Assembly (NCBI GenBank): GCA_024400495.1
Contig: JAKSMR010000002.1
Span: 1 to 64,000 of the forward strand
Reading direction: 5' to 3'
Length of the DNA: 64,000 nucleotides
Source of the DNA: Bacteroidales bacterium
GTDB lineage: Bacteria; Bacteroidota; Bacteroidia; Bacteroidales; P3
The position numbers and the translations under genes are program-made. This document shows positions 43,301 to 53,200 of this stretch, piece after piece (the stretch's first letter is position 1; each line of letters opens with the position of its first letter). The notes under the pieces were generated by a model, which was not told the origin of the DNA, made no database searches, and saw nothing but the letters and a program-made list of their open reading frames with translations.

Positions 43301-44125
43301 TTATGCTGCTTTTACAAGCATCATATCGTCGTAGTTAAGCGCGATACCTTTTACATGAAAACGATGGACCGAGGCTCCTTCAAATGGGTTGCCGTGGAAG
43401 TCATTTCGGGCAATCCAATCTGCTAACTCCACGATGGTACTTTTGCTGCTGGTAAAATACACGAATTTCGTATTTTTAAGGCATTTCAGCACATCCAGGT
43501 AGTCCGACAGTTTCCAATAGCTGTCGCTCTTGTAGGTCGAACAGTCTGTTGACAAATAGGGAGGGTCAAGAATAAAGACAACGTTCTCCATCTTGCTGAA
43601 CTGGTCGAACAGGCGGCGGTAGTCCATGGACACCACCTCAACGCCATCGAGGTATCCTTCCACGTCGTAATCGTCTTTTCGGATTCGGTTGTATAGGGTC
43701 TGTTTAGAGAATTCCTCGAAGTTGTGGGAGTAGTTCATCGTGAAGTGGAGGTTGCTCGAAATGCTGAACCAGTCCACATAGCCTGTTTTATTCCACTTCT
43801 CGACCTCTGCTACGACTTCGGATCGTACAGAACCAGTAATGCGCATTTTATGCGGAACTGAAGCAACTATTGGTCTCAGGGCCTTCAGCATTTCGTTGGT
43901 TCGATTAACGTTTGCCAATCGTTCGCTGTAATGGTCGAAGTCATTATAAACGACCCGGCACTCTGGTCTGCTGCGCTTGATGGTGTGGCTTACCAGTCCG
44001 CTTCCTCCAAACAGATCAACAAACACGGTTCCTTCTTCTTGTTGCTTGGCCATTTCTTCAAGCTGCTTGATGAAGCGGCGTTTCTGTCCCTGAAAAGGCA
44101 AAGGGGCACTCACAAATTTTTTCAC
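43301..44125 (-). CDS. Dam-type DNA adenine methyltransferase (D12 class)
   Basis: The 274-residue protein has SAM motif I VDLFGGSG (residues 36-43) near the N-terminus and the catalytic DPPY at 187-190, in the order of D12 class (alpha) N6-adenine methylases. The N-terminal PLPFQGQKRRFIK is the usual F-x-G-x-K motif. It probably protects phage DNA or methylates a short site. No cognate restriction gene is visible. It is the last gene of the prophage run, ending before a terminator. Confidence 0.9.
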   Translation of the reverse strand: MKKFVSAPLPFQGQKRRFIKQLEEMAKQQEEGTVFVDLFGGSGLVSHTIKRSRPECRVVYNDFDHYSERLANVNRTNEMLKALRPIVASVPHKMRITGSVRSEVVAEVEKWNKTGYVDWFSISSNLHFTMNYSHNFEEFSKQTLYNRIRKDDYDVEGYLDGVEVVSMDYRRLFDQFSKMENVVFILDPPYLSTDCSTYKSDSYWKLSDYLDVLKCLKNTKFVYFTSSKSTIVELADWIARNDFHGNPFEGASVHRFHVKGIALNYDDMMLVKAA

Positions 44126-44145
44126 TCTCTTAATAATTTAATTAG

Positions 44146-44784
44146 TTATACGTTAAGTTCAAATTTCACGCCCTCCTCGCCACTGAGCAAGGCGCGTGTT
44201 TTTTCTATATTGTTTTCATATATATGTACGTTGCCCAAGAACAGTGTGATGCTGTGCAATGGCAAGTCCACTTGTCGGCTTATAAGGTATAGGTGGTAAA
44301 TGTCGGAGGGAAGACCCAACGACGCATCGCTGCTTCGCTGGTATGCCGAAAGCATGAGTCGGCCATCCTCGATCTGGAACTGGACCAACGATAGGCACGG
44401 AGCCTGATTTGTTTCCACGTTTGTCTCGCCAAGAAAGAGAACATAGTTCTTGCTGTTCCGCTTCTCTCGGTTGATACGATCCACCAGCTTGGGCAGTCGT
44501 TCAAAATAGGTCGGGTAACTGTTGACCAGGATTGGCCCACAGTAGTCCCACCAACTGATTCCAGCATCGCGGTAGGCTTCCGTATTCCGTTCGCCTCTGC
44601 AGAACAGGTCTAGCTCGCTTTTCAGCTTCTTTCTGGCGATACCGTGGCTCTCAAATATATCGAGCAAATCACCCGCATCCATACGCATCACCTCGTTGGT
44701 CAGATAGCGTATATTTCCTTTCTTGTTCCGCTGTTCTTTACCGTTTTCGAGGATATTGTTCAACATCTTATAATATTCATTCAT
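44146..44784 (-). CDS. Divergent thymidylate synthase-fold protein, possible dCMP hydroxymethylase-like
   Basis: The 212-residue protein keeps thymidylate synthase landmarks: YYKMLNNILENGKEQR, Glu57 in KSELDLF, the catalytic PC (Cys130) in NQAPCLSLVQFQ with Gln135, YQRSSD (Arg150, Ser151, Asp153), and VHIY (His187, Tyr189). The residue aligned with the dUMP-selecting Asn of E. coli TS (LGLPFN) is Asp161 in LGLPSD. An Asn-to-Asp change at this site marks dCMP-specific hydroxymethylases such as T4 gp42. The paired phosphate-binding arginines of the SRR loop are missing, reading SKN. It is about 50 residues shorter than typical TS. It lies between the DGR genes and dam; a base-modifying role is a reasoned guess. 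Confidence 0.7.
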   Translation of the reverse strand: MNEYYKMLNNILENGKEQRNKKGNIRYLTNEVMRMDAGDLLDIFESHGIARKKLKSELDLFCRGERNTEAYRDAGISWWDYCGPILVNSYPTYFERLPKLVDRINREKRNSKNYVLFLGETNVETNQAPCLSLVQFQIEDGRLMLSAYQRSSDASLGLPSDIYHLYLISRQVDLPLHSITLFLGNVHIYENNIEKTRALLSGEEGVKFELNV

Positions 44785-44804
44785 ATCTCTTTATATTTTT
44801 GTAT

Positions 44805-44835
44805 TTTGTCAATCCAAAAAATCTTCGTAATTTTG
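44805..44835 (+). promoter_or_regulatory. Promoter of the predicted small RNA
   Basis: TTTG at 44805-44808, exactly 19 nt, TAATTTTG at 44828-44835: consensus Bacteroidetes promoter on the plus strand, opposite to all neighbouring genes. Expected start about 44842. Confidence 0.75.
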
Positions 44836-44839
44836 CAGT

Positions 44840-44957
44840 CTCTTACCACGGGTAAATAATATGCCCATTCCGGGTTGGAGGTTTAACCCCCAGCTGCCGG
44901 AATGGGCTTTATGTTACTAAAGTGGTAAGAGATTTTATTAACAGGCTGGGGGCTTTT
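44840..44957 (+). ncRNA. Predicted structured small RNA with possible pseudoknot
   Basis: The sequence behind a consensus promoter has an outer perfect 10-bp stem (CTCTTACCAC 44840-44849, GTGGTAAGAG 44922-44931) and an inner perfect 11-bp stem (GCCCATTCCGG 44863-44873, CCGGAATGGGC 44897-44907). Its loop contains CCCCCAGC (44887-44894), complementary to GCTGGGGG (44945-44952), followed by CTTTTTAT. It could form a pseudoknot or an alternative terminator. A 19-codon frame (44861-44920, MPIPGWRFNPQLPEWALCY) lies inside, so a tiny peptide is an alternative. It is antisense to nothing annotated and lies between phage genes. Confidence 0.55.
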
Positions 44958-44981
44958 TATACCCACCCCCGAGGCGTTCGA

Positions 44982-45458
44982 TCACTCTCGCAAATATGGG
45001 CTAACGTCGAAACCATCCTTCTTCGACCATCCCTCTTTGAGGCATTGCTGGATATGGGTAAACACAGCCGTTTTAAATGCCGTCAACTTGGTGAGCAGGG
45101 TGAATTTCTTATACACCGCATTTCCTTCATCGTCTTCCCAGACCTTAAATTCCGCAGGGACAAAAAAAGCAGACAGAAAGTTTCGCTGGTTTTCCTCTGA
45201 CAGGTAAATTTTCACCCCATCATAGGTCATGCCGGTGAGGATTTTATCCTTCACCTGCCCGTCAGTGTATTCATTATATAGGCTGCGTAGCTCCTTGGAG
45301 GTAGGACGGTGGTCAAAGTCGTGCTCCAACCATTCCGCTCCGTCATCGGTCTCAGTGATATCCATACGCACTCGCCAGAGCTCCTTGACAGGATTCAGAC
45401 ACACAATGGGCTCCACGCCCTTGCTTCCTTGCACTCGTTTCATATTAGCTGAAGACAT
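44982..45458 (-). CDS. Phage protein resembling DUF4376-type fibre accessory proteins
   Basis: I start at 45458 (MSSANMKRVQGSKGVEPIVC), which overlaps the stop of the upstream gene by 14 bp. The 158-residue product has a C-terminal stretch (LTGMTYDGVKIYLSEENQRN, then VWEDDEGNAVYKKFTLLT, then helical end) reminiscent of DUF4376, found in fibre assembly-type phage proteins. That match is from memory. Its place after the RT also makes it a candidate DGR accessory factor. Confidence 0.5.
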   Translation of the reverse strand: MSSANMKRVQGSKGVEPIVCLNPVKELWRVRMDITETDDGAEWLEHDFDHRPTSKELRSLYNEYTDGQVKDKILTGMTYDGVKIYLSEENQRNFLSAFFVPAEFKVWEDDEGNAVYKKFTLLTKLTAFKTAVFTHIQQCLKEGWSKKDGFDVSPYLRE

Positions 45459-45753
45459 ATTTGGTTTTACCTTTTCCGAATGTTTCGGCTCTGATTGTGG
45501 TCTCAAACGGGAATCCGTCCGGAACCTCGCGGATTTGCTCGAGGATGTTTCTCATCTCGATACTTGACGTGAAGAACTTCTTAGGTTCTCCGTTCTGCTC
45601 GATGGCCACCAGTGTGCGGTCGTCGCCCTGGTCAGTTTTGATACCTGTCTCGAAGTCTTTGACAATGATGGGGAGGTTCACCAGTTCGCGAATGCTGACA
45701 CTGGGACCGGGGAAGCGTTTCTTCCCGTCTGCAGGCGCATAGCTCACGCCCAA
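45445..45753 (-). CDS. Small protein directly after the DGR reverse transcriptase
   Basis: The 102-residue product (VSIRELVNLPIIVKDFETGI, then EQNGEPKKFFTSSIEMRNIL, ending KYVFS) is beta-rich with a central helix and resembles small OB-fold or ssDNA-binding proteins only in overall look. It starts 12 bp after the RT stop and is surely cotranscribed. It is not the usual helical bundle Avd protein. An accessory role in mutagenic retrohoming is possible but unproven. Confidence 0.6.
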   Translation of the reverse strand: MGVSYAPADGKKRFPGPSVSIRELVNLPIIVKDFETGIKTDQGDDRTLVAIEQNGEPKKFFTSSIEMRNILEQIREVPDGFPFETTIRAETFGKGKTKYVFS

Positions 45754-45765
45754 ATCTTTGAAACT

Positions 45766-46749
45766 TTACATTTCGTTACCTGTTAATACGTTAAACAAAT
45801 TATTGCAATTAGCGTGCTTTGCCATTCCATAGAAGGAGGCTGTCAGCACTTCTTTTCTTTTTCTTGATTTGACTTCCGCCATTTTGCGTGCCATCTTCTG
45901 TTTGATGCGCTTCCGTAACTCAACGTGGTCTCCGCTGTAGATTACATATCCAAGGAAGTCTATGCCGTCCGACGATGGGAACACTCGCTCGTTTGGCTTA
46001 ATCTCCAAACCCACCGTATCCAGCATCTGATGGATGCGGTCACGAACCTGCCACAGATAGCGCTTGTCTCCAGACAACACAACCAGATCGTCACAATATC
46101 GGTAGTAGTAGGGTACCGCTTCACAGTCCTTCAGGGGATGGTCTAGAACCATCGACAGCAAAAGATTGGCAAGTCCCTGGGAACTGCGCAGGCCGAGGCT
46201 CAACCCCGATGGCATAAGCCGAACGAACTTCTCAAGTAACACAACCAATACAGGGTCCTTGAACACACGGCGCACACAATCCATCACGGTATCCTGGTCG
46301 ATGCTCTCATAGAACTTTCGGATATCAGCCTTGTAGCAGTAAGCTGTCCCAGCAGGATCCCTCCGCATATCATCACACATATACTTCATCAAGTCGTGCA
46401 TCCCACGTCCTTTGATGCTGGCCCCGCTTGTACGGATGAATCTCCTGCGCAGCCGGGCATCAACCACGCGCATGACAGCGTTAATACCTATACGTTTTAT
46501 TTGGGGGAATATCTGGAGATGGCGCACTTTCCCGGCCTCCGTAATCTCCCGATCAGTCCAGGGACCTAGTTCAAAACTTCCATCCCCCAGTTCTTTCTGC
46601 AGTTGGGCTATCACCTCATCCCTATGTTCCAGGATATAGCGCCCCTCTGCAGTCCTTTTTCTTTCGGTGCCACTCAGCACCTCATCAATGGCCGAGTAGA
46701 TGTTACCGTAAGCTAACACCTCCTCCATCACGTTGGCATCCCGCCGCAT
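45766..46749 (-). CDS. DGR reverse transcriptase
   Basis: The frame is open from 47100, but residues upstream of about 46749 are the template repeat and spacer translated, so I start at the ATG at 46749 (MRRDANVMEEVLAYGNIYSA), giving 327 residues, a normal DGR-RT length. Motifs: KADIRKFYESID (first metal-binding Asp), LGLRSSQGLANLL with the SQG variant typical of DGR enzymes in place of QG, the YYRYCDDLVVLSG active site, and FLGYVIYSG. It copies TR RNA with errors at adenines to diversify the fibre gene. No avd gene lies in the usual place. Confidence 0.9.
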   Translation of the reverse strand: MRRDANVMEEVLAYGNIYSAIDEVLSGTERKRTAEGRYILEHRDEVIAQLQKELGDGSFELGPWTDREITEAGKVRHLQIFPQIKRIGINAVMRVVDARLRRRFIRTSGASIKGRGMHDLMKYMCDDMRRDPAGTAYCYKADIRKFYESIDQDTVMDCVRRVFKDPVLVVLLEKFVRLMPSGLSLGLRSSQGLANLLLSMVLDHPLKDCEAVPYYYRYCDDLVVLSGDKRYLWQVRDRIHQMLDTVGLEIKPNERVFPSSDGIDFLGYVIYSGDHVELRKRIKQKMARKMAEVKSRKRKEVLTASFYGMAKHANCNNLFNVLTGNEM

Positions 46750-46944
46750 CGCCTTCCTTTCTCCGGGTCCAGCCTCTTCGGTTCTCCTACCAAGCCCTAC
46801 CCGATTTTCTTGATGTTTCACCTTTCCAGCCATTCGGCTGCTGTTAGTGAGGCTCATCCCCCTCGGCTCCCCACATAAGGACACGTCCAGTACTGGTGTT
46901 GGCCGATATATTAGCAGACATACCTTCTGTCCGCTTAGGTTGTT

Positions 46945-47060
46945 CAGACGCGAGCCGACGTTCGCATTCGTGTTCGAGGCATCGTTATTCGCATTCGCGT
47001 ACGATACACCGCCATTCGCATTCGCATTGTTGTTCGAACGATACACCACGCGGCCCACCG
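46945..47060 (-). repeat. DGR template repeat (TR)
   Basis: 116 bp match the VR at 47285-47400 with ten differences, all at adenines of the coding (minus) strand: 46962, 46974, 46995, 47000, 47015, 47016, 47022, 47027, 47031, 47033. Eleven AAY codons mark the diversifiable positions. The 3' 16 nt of the coding strand (ending GTCTG) contain no adenine and are identical in both, as expected for a homing initiation end. Confidence 0.96.
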
Positions 47061-47150
47061 GGGAATTCCGCCTGCCCTTATTATAACGGCACTTGTTCAT
47101 TTTTATTTTTTTTAACTTTTAATTTCACTTTCCAATCTCTTAAAAATCGA

Positions 47151-47209
47151 CCCGCTCACGCGGGGTGGTTTAGGGGGGCTGCCGCCCCCACGCTTTACGC
47201 GCTTCGCGC
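47151..47209 (-). promoter_or_regulatory. Hairpin cluster downstream of the VR
   Basis: Three hairpins follow the fibre gene stop on the minus strand: GCGC-GAA-GCGC (47199-47209), GGGGGC-GGCA-GCCCCC (47174-47189) and CCCGC-GTGA-GCGGG (47151-47164) with TCGATTTTT behind it. The last could end fibre transcription. DGR targets often carry a GC-stem hairpin behind the VR that raises homing, so the first two are candidates for that. Confidence 0.7.
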
Positions 47210-47215
47210 TCCGCC

Positions 47216-50200
47216 TCACGACACCTCGCTGGCCGCCTTATACGCCGCCACGCTGCCCGCTTTTACGAGGGTTCCGCGGAAGGCCAGACGCGAGCCGACG
47301 TACGCATTCGTGTACGAGGCATCGTTATTCGCATGCGCGAACGATACACCGCCAACCGCATACGCACTGTAGCTCGAACGATACACCACGCGGCCCACCG
47401 AGCCTGCATAATAGTAATAGTCGCAATAAAACGTCGTCGACGAGTCACCCTGGCTTCCTGCCGGTATCAGGTCCATCCATCTGCCGTGCACCACTGCCTT
47501 TATCCAAATACCGCTCGTAGTGCCGCCCTTCACCCTTCTCTCCGTTCCGTCCGGCATCGCTATCACCCACTTGCCGTCCACCTGGCCCACATTCACATTC
47601 ACCCCGTCCAGCATCTCATACTTGTCGCCGAACAGATTCTGGTACCCAAGCGCGTTCACACTGCCCACGCTCACCAGCTGCGGGGGGTCTGCGTCATTCC
47701 AATACCAGGCGCCCGTCGTCGCTCCGCTCGGGTTCACAGTGTCCCTCATGCCCAGGGCTGCCGTCCTGTTCTGCGGCTGCGTATAGCTGCTCTCTCCATA
47801 GCCGCACTGCCCCTGGCTGTCCAGCGTACCGTATATCGCATAAAACAAGTTGCCTACATGGTTGTGCCACATCCAGTCCACCTGCTGCATCCCGCGCTGC
47901 GCACTGTAGTAGTTAAAGTCCGTCCACGAAATGCTGCCGGCACTCTGGCTGCTTCGCATCACACTCCGTAGTTTCGACCCCACCACCGTGCTCTCCGCCA
48001 CTCCGCCGGCCATCTCCTCAAACTCACACCATTCCGGCTCCATATCCTCGATCTTCTCACTGTTAGACAACACCACACAGTCAAATTCGGCACTCTTCTG
48101 CACCGTAAAATACAAATCCGTCGCACCCTCCGGCACATCCACTATCAGATACATGCCCGGCTCGAATCCGCCGCTCAGGGTCTCCACCAGCACATCCTTC
48201 ACTATCGCGCCCGATCCGTCCACCAGCAAACTGCCCACAAAGCCGCTTCCCGGCACACTTGGATATCGCACCCTTCTGTACCCAGTCACCGGCACATGCA
48301 CCACTGCGCAGCTGCTATCGCTGCTGTAAGCCGCCTGAAGGTTAGCCTTGCCCGTCAGCACCTTGTAGTTCTGGCGCACCAGTCCGGCACCCGTCAGGTC
48401 ATCCCAGCTCAGCACCCTCGCCTCTGGTCTCGCTGGCATTTCGTCCCTGCTGCTGTAGCAGCTGTAATGCTTCTTGTTCAGGAAATCGTTCACACCCTTG
48501 AACCAGTAGTGTGGCTCCACCAGCATCACATCCCCCTCGCTTCCGTCCAGCATCGCCTTCGTGCAGTTCTCCGTAGCCTCGGCATCCGCATAATAGTTAC
48601 TATCTTTGTCATGCAGGGGGTAGTAAGTCATCTCACCATCACCTGTCACCTTCCCCAGCACCCTGTGCCGCTGGCCTGCCAGCTTCACAATGTGGCCGCT
48701 CGGCACGTAGGCCGTGCCGAATTTATACCCCGTTCCATTGTCCAGGTTGCTCACCTTCTCCGGGTCGCTCACCTCATCGTCAAACTCTATCATCGTGTAC
48801 TCCGGGTCCAATATCTCCAACTCCGGATACAACGCCTTCACCTCTTCGCTGATGAACTTCGTCAGTTGGTACCGCCCCGTCAGGGCACAATAGTTCACAT
48901 AGTTCCCTTGGGCATCTACTCCCTGCAGATTTCTGGCTGCCATTCGCACCAAGTCCTGCCCGTCACCCTCTATTTCCCCAAGCTCCACGCGAAGCCTCTG
49001 GAGGCCGCTGCAACGTCCTGCCAGCGTCTCCCATTCCACGCCCGGGCATCCGCTGACGATTAGGGTGGATACTTTCGCATAGCTCTCCACCGTCAACCCT
49101 GCCATTGTCAGCAGCGGAAGGCTCTCAAGCCTCAGCGTTGTCAGTGTGCCGGGCATCACCAGCGTCTCGATCGGCGCACCCTTGGCCAGCACCACGCTAG
49201 TCACCTCCGTGCCTCCGAACCGGCCAACACTCAGGCGCGTCTGCCCGCGCAGATCAAGCTCTTTGCTTCCGGCTGCCGTACTAGCGCCCTTCTGGTTGGT
49301 CAAGTCCATCTCCTCCAGCAGACGGCAATTGTCTATCTCCATAAACCAGCTGCCGCTGGTGCCCGACTGCATACCCATCAGCAGCCGTCGCATCTTCACG
49401 CACTTGTTCAGGTTCCATGTGCCGGTCATCTTGCCCGCCATACCGGTAAGGTCAAGCTCCAGTATTCTGCTGGCACCATACACGCGAATGGGGTCGTTAG
49501 CCGTCAGTGCCGCCTGCAGGGTCAGCGTGATTCGCTCTCCCGCTGCCGCCTCTATCCCTATCTGGTAGGTGTTGTTATTTGTTCCCCAGCCAAAATAGTA
49601 GGGCTCCAGGCTCACTATCTTTATTGTGTTGGCTGCGTCGCCAGCCGCCCTCGCCACGTATGCGTCTATATTGTCGCTCAGATACTGTCCGCACCTATAT
49701 TTGGCATCCAGCAGCGCAAATCGGTTTTCTATAGTGTAATGGCGATGGGCCTGGCCTGTTCCCTTCAGGGCGTACATAAAGCTATATCGCGTCAGTTCGC
49801 CTTGCTTCATAACCCCCTCCAACTGGGGCACAATATAGGCGAAGTGGCCGCTCTTGTTATACGCCCTCTCGCACCAGTTCCCCTGCTGCTCCTGGTCAAA
49901 CATCGCATGCACCCTGGCGTTCGTCAGGTGGCCGCGCATCGTGTTCGCCACCGTACTCAGCTGGCCGCCCATATTCGCCAGCACCAGACACCACAGCCAG
50001 CTGCCATGCCCCTCGAAGGCATACTTATTTCTGTCCACGTCCCATGTCGTGCGGGTCAGCAGGTAGTCGTAGGCCAGGTAGCTGTCGTTACGGTCGCCCA
50101 GCATCGTGTCCGCATCCCAGAAGTAAAACCACCACTTGCCGTTCACTGCGCTGCTCACTATCTCGCCAGTCGTCGTGTCCCTCACCACAAAAGTAGCCAG

Positions 50201-53200
50201 CATCATGTTCTTTGCGCGCTGATCCACGCTCATGAAATAGTCCGTGTACACATACCATGACAACAGGCTGTCCACGTTGAAATACTGCCCCACCTGCTCG
50301 GCAAACTGGGCGTTCACCCATGTGCTCAGGCGGTCGTCGCCTCCCTGCTCCTGGAGTCTCGTGGCTATCTCCGCGCCAGCCGGCCTCATCGCCCTGATCC
50401 AGGCAAAGAGACGCTTGATGGCAGCCTTCTGATCCGATGTGGCAGCCGGCTTTCCGCTCGATGGGTTGCCGTTCCACGTCGTGTCGTCTTCTGGATAGCG
50501 AAACTCCAGCGCATTGTCGAATTCGTTGTCCAGCTGAGTGTCCAGGTCTGCGTCCACCTGGAAGTTGCACAGCTTCTCCGAATTGTTCAGGAACTCCAGA
50601 CAGCACAGGCATTCCAGTCTGGTACCGTCGCCAAGGTCTATCGGGTCGAATCCATACACCTTGCCGCTGCTCTTCTTCTCGTTGTTGAAATTGTACTGGC
50701 CGTAGTATTCGCTCTCCCCGTCAGCGCTCTCACTGCTGAACACATCTATAGGCACACCGTCAAAACCCGTGCGGTACGCCGTATCCTTCTGCTGCGGAGG
50801 CGTCAGTATCCCCATTTCCTTAAACACCTCGTTCATCAGCTTCGATGCGCCCGTGTTGTGGGTCATGGAGCTGTCCGAGAAGTCCTTTTTGCACACAAAT
50901 ATATTGATGGGGATAGCCCCAGGTCTCATCCGATAGTAGTTTTTGGTGTTGCCTCTGTCGGCCTCGCACACACCTGTACCGGGCGCAGCCATCTCCTTCT
51001 GGGCCTCTGCTCCTACATACAGCTTCGCCCCCGTTCCGGTTCCTTTGTTCAGGGTTATACGGTAATTCTTCCTCGGGTATTTAGTCGAACTCGTACCCTG
51101 TATCTGCACAAGCACGTTCCTCGCCACAAAGTCATACTCCGCTCCAAATGGGGAGGAGAAATACACATCGCCATAGAACTTCGCGCTCTTGTCGTTGGTG
51201 GCGTTCAGTTCCTCCAGTCCGCCGGTGCGCACTACCCGCAGCACGCCCTTGCCCTTAGCCTTCAGCTTATCCATGGCCACCGCATCGCTCTCCAGGATGT
51301 CGTTGTTCTCATACACCTCGTATATCTCTGCCCCGGTCATCCTGTCGATGGCATAGTTGCCGAACTCCTCATCATCGCTCAGCGCACGGGTATAGACGCG
51401 GATGATGCGGTATTTCACGTCCGCGCTCCCGCTCTCAATCGTTATTCCCACAGGATCGGTCTGCATAAAGCTGTCGCCGCTGCCATACACGTCTGCCGAG
51501 CACCGCACACCGTTCACATATAGCTCCATTAGTCGGTCGCTGCTGCGCCGGCCTATCACAAAAGCCACCTTAATCCATTCGCCGCTGGCGTAGTTGGTGC
51601 TCACGCCGGCCGGCTTCTCGATGCTCTCTCCGGTGTCATCGTCCACGATGCTCTTGGTGCTTCCGGTCAGCAAGCTGATGAGCTCCGTCGTGATCCGGAA
51701 GCCCTTGTCCCCGCTGTGGCAGCTTATCACGTCCCCCGTTCTGTCGGTCGGGTTCTCTATCATATATTCCATCTCAACCGTCAGGCCGGTGGCTCCAGGG
51801 TCGCTGGCAAAGGGCTTGATGTCTATGATGGCCCGTGCGCCGTTTTTCAGCACCAGGCTCTCGCCATCCCAGCCGCTCACATCCCAGTCCACGTTCTCAA
51901 AGGATGTCGTAATACCCTCATACGTCCATTGCGCTGGGTTGGCCTCGCCGTTGCTCCTTCCTGAGGCCTTCAGGCGTAGCGCCAGGTTTCCCACCGCCTC
52001 GCTCAGGTCTATGGCACTGCCGCTGACCATGATGGTGAGTGGGTATTGCGTTCCGCCGCACACCAGCTCGCGGCTCACAACTCCGCTCTCGTTAAATCGG
52101 TTGGTGTAGCTCTGCATAGTACGTCCTACGGCCATCGTGTTCACAGTCGCACCACCCTCTCGCTCCACCACGGTGGCCACACTGCCGGCGGGGTCATAGG
52201 CTGCCCACTGGAATCCAAGCTGCTCATACTGGCCTGCCCTCAGCGTTGGGTAGCTGCTGGATGCGTCCTGTATGTCGTAGGCTTTGACGGTTCCGTCGTC
52301 GTCGATATACATCAGGCCTATGTATTTATCGCCCCCTCCGGATTTCAGCACGTCTATCCAGATGCTCTCGCTCTTGATGTCGCCCACCTCGGCCACCAGC
52401 TGCAGCCAGTGGCGCCCCGGTGTCAGTGTCCGCGCAGCTATCAGGAATTCGTCGTTGGTCGTTCCGCTCTTGGTTATCGTCTTGCTCCTGCTCAGGGCGT
52501 GGTTCTCATCACCGTCCACCACAAGGCTCACCACCTTAGTCCCGCTGCCTCGCACCGCCCATGGGATGGTGATTGTATCGCTGTCGAGGTAGCCGCCAGT
52601 GGCAAAGCCGCCAGCCAGGTCATAACTTGTGGTAAGCCCGATCTGCACCACGGTCACACTCTTGTATGCCTGTTTCGTCTGCACCTGGGTGTCTCCGGTC
52701 TCTTCGTTGGTTATCTGGCACACGGCCTGCACATACACATCCATTGTGCCGGCCTGCAGGGCATCGCTTATGTTCATTGTATAGCTTCCTGCCGACACAT
52801 CATTCATCGTGCGTTGCATCGTTATTGTCGACCCCTTCTTCACTATGATGGTGATGGCCGCCTTGGTGCCGTCACTCTCCCCGTCACCGTTCAGGTGGTC
52901 GTAATGGTATGTCAGCTCCACATATCCGCCCTCCTTCACCTGCTGGCTGCTTACGGTTGCCTGCAGCACTATTCGGCTCAGGTTGGCCGATCCGCCGCCA
53001 CCCGTGGCTGGGAGCGGCACCGTTATATCCGACCCGTACTGGCGGCCAAGCACCAGGTTGTACATCGGGTTCCCATCTGCGTCCTCTCCCTGCTCCACCT
53101 CTGCGCCGGTAATCATTCCCTGCTGCAGCTCTGTCAGTCTTGGGGCCACAGCGCTGTTCGCCACGGCGTTGCTGCTGGTCGCATCCAGCGTCTGGTCCAC

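Noticed and set aside
44922-45200. Plus-strand 92-codon frame from a GTG inside the small RNA
   Set aside because: It is antisense to the better supported 44982-45458 gene and has no family likeness.
46750-47100. N-terminal extension of the RT through the TR as a real protein segment
   Set aside because: It is translated template repeat and spacer; the RT has normal length without it. It is kept as a finding, not as part of the CDS.
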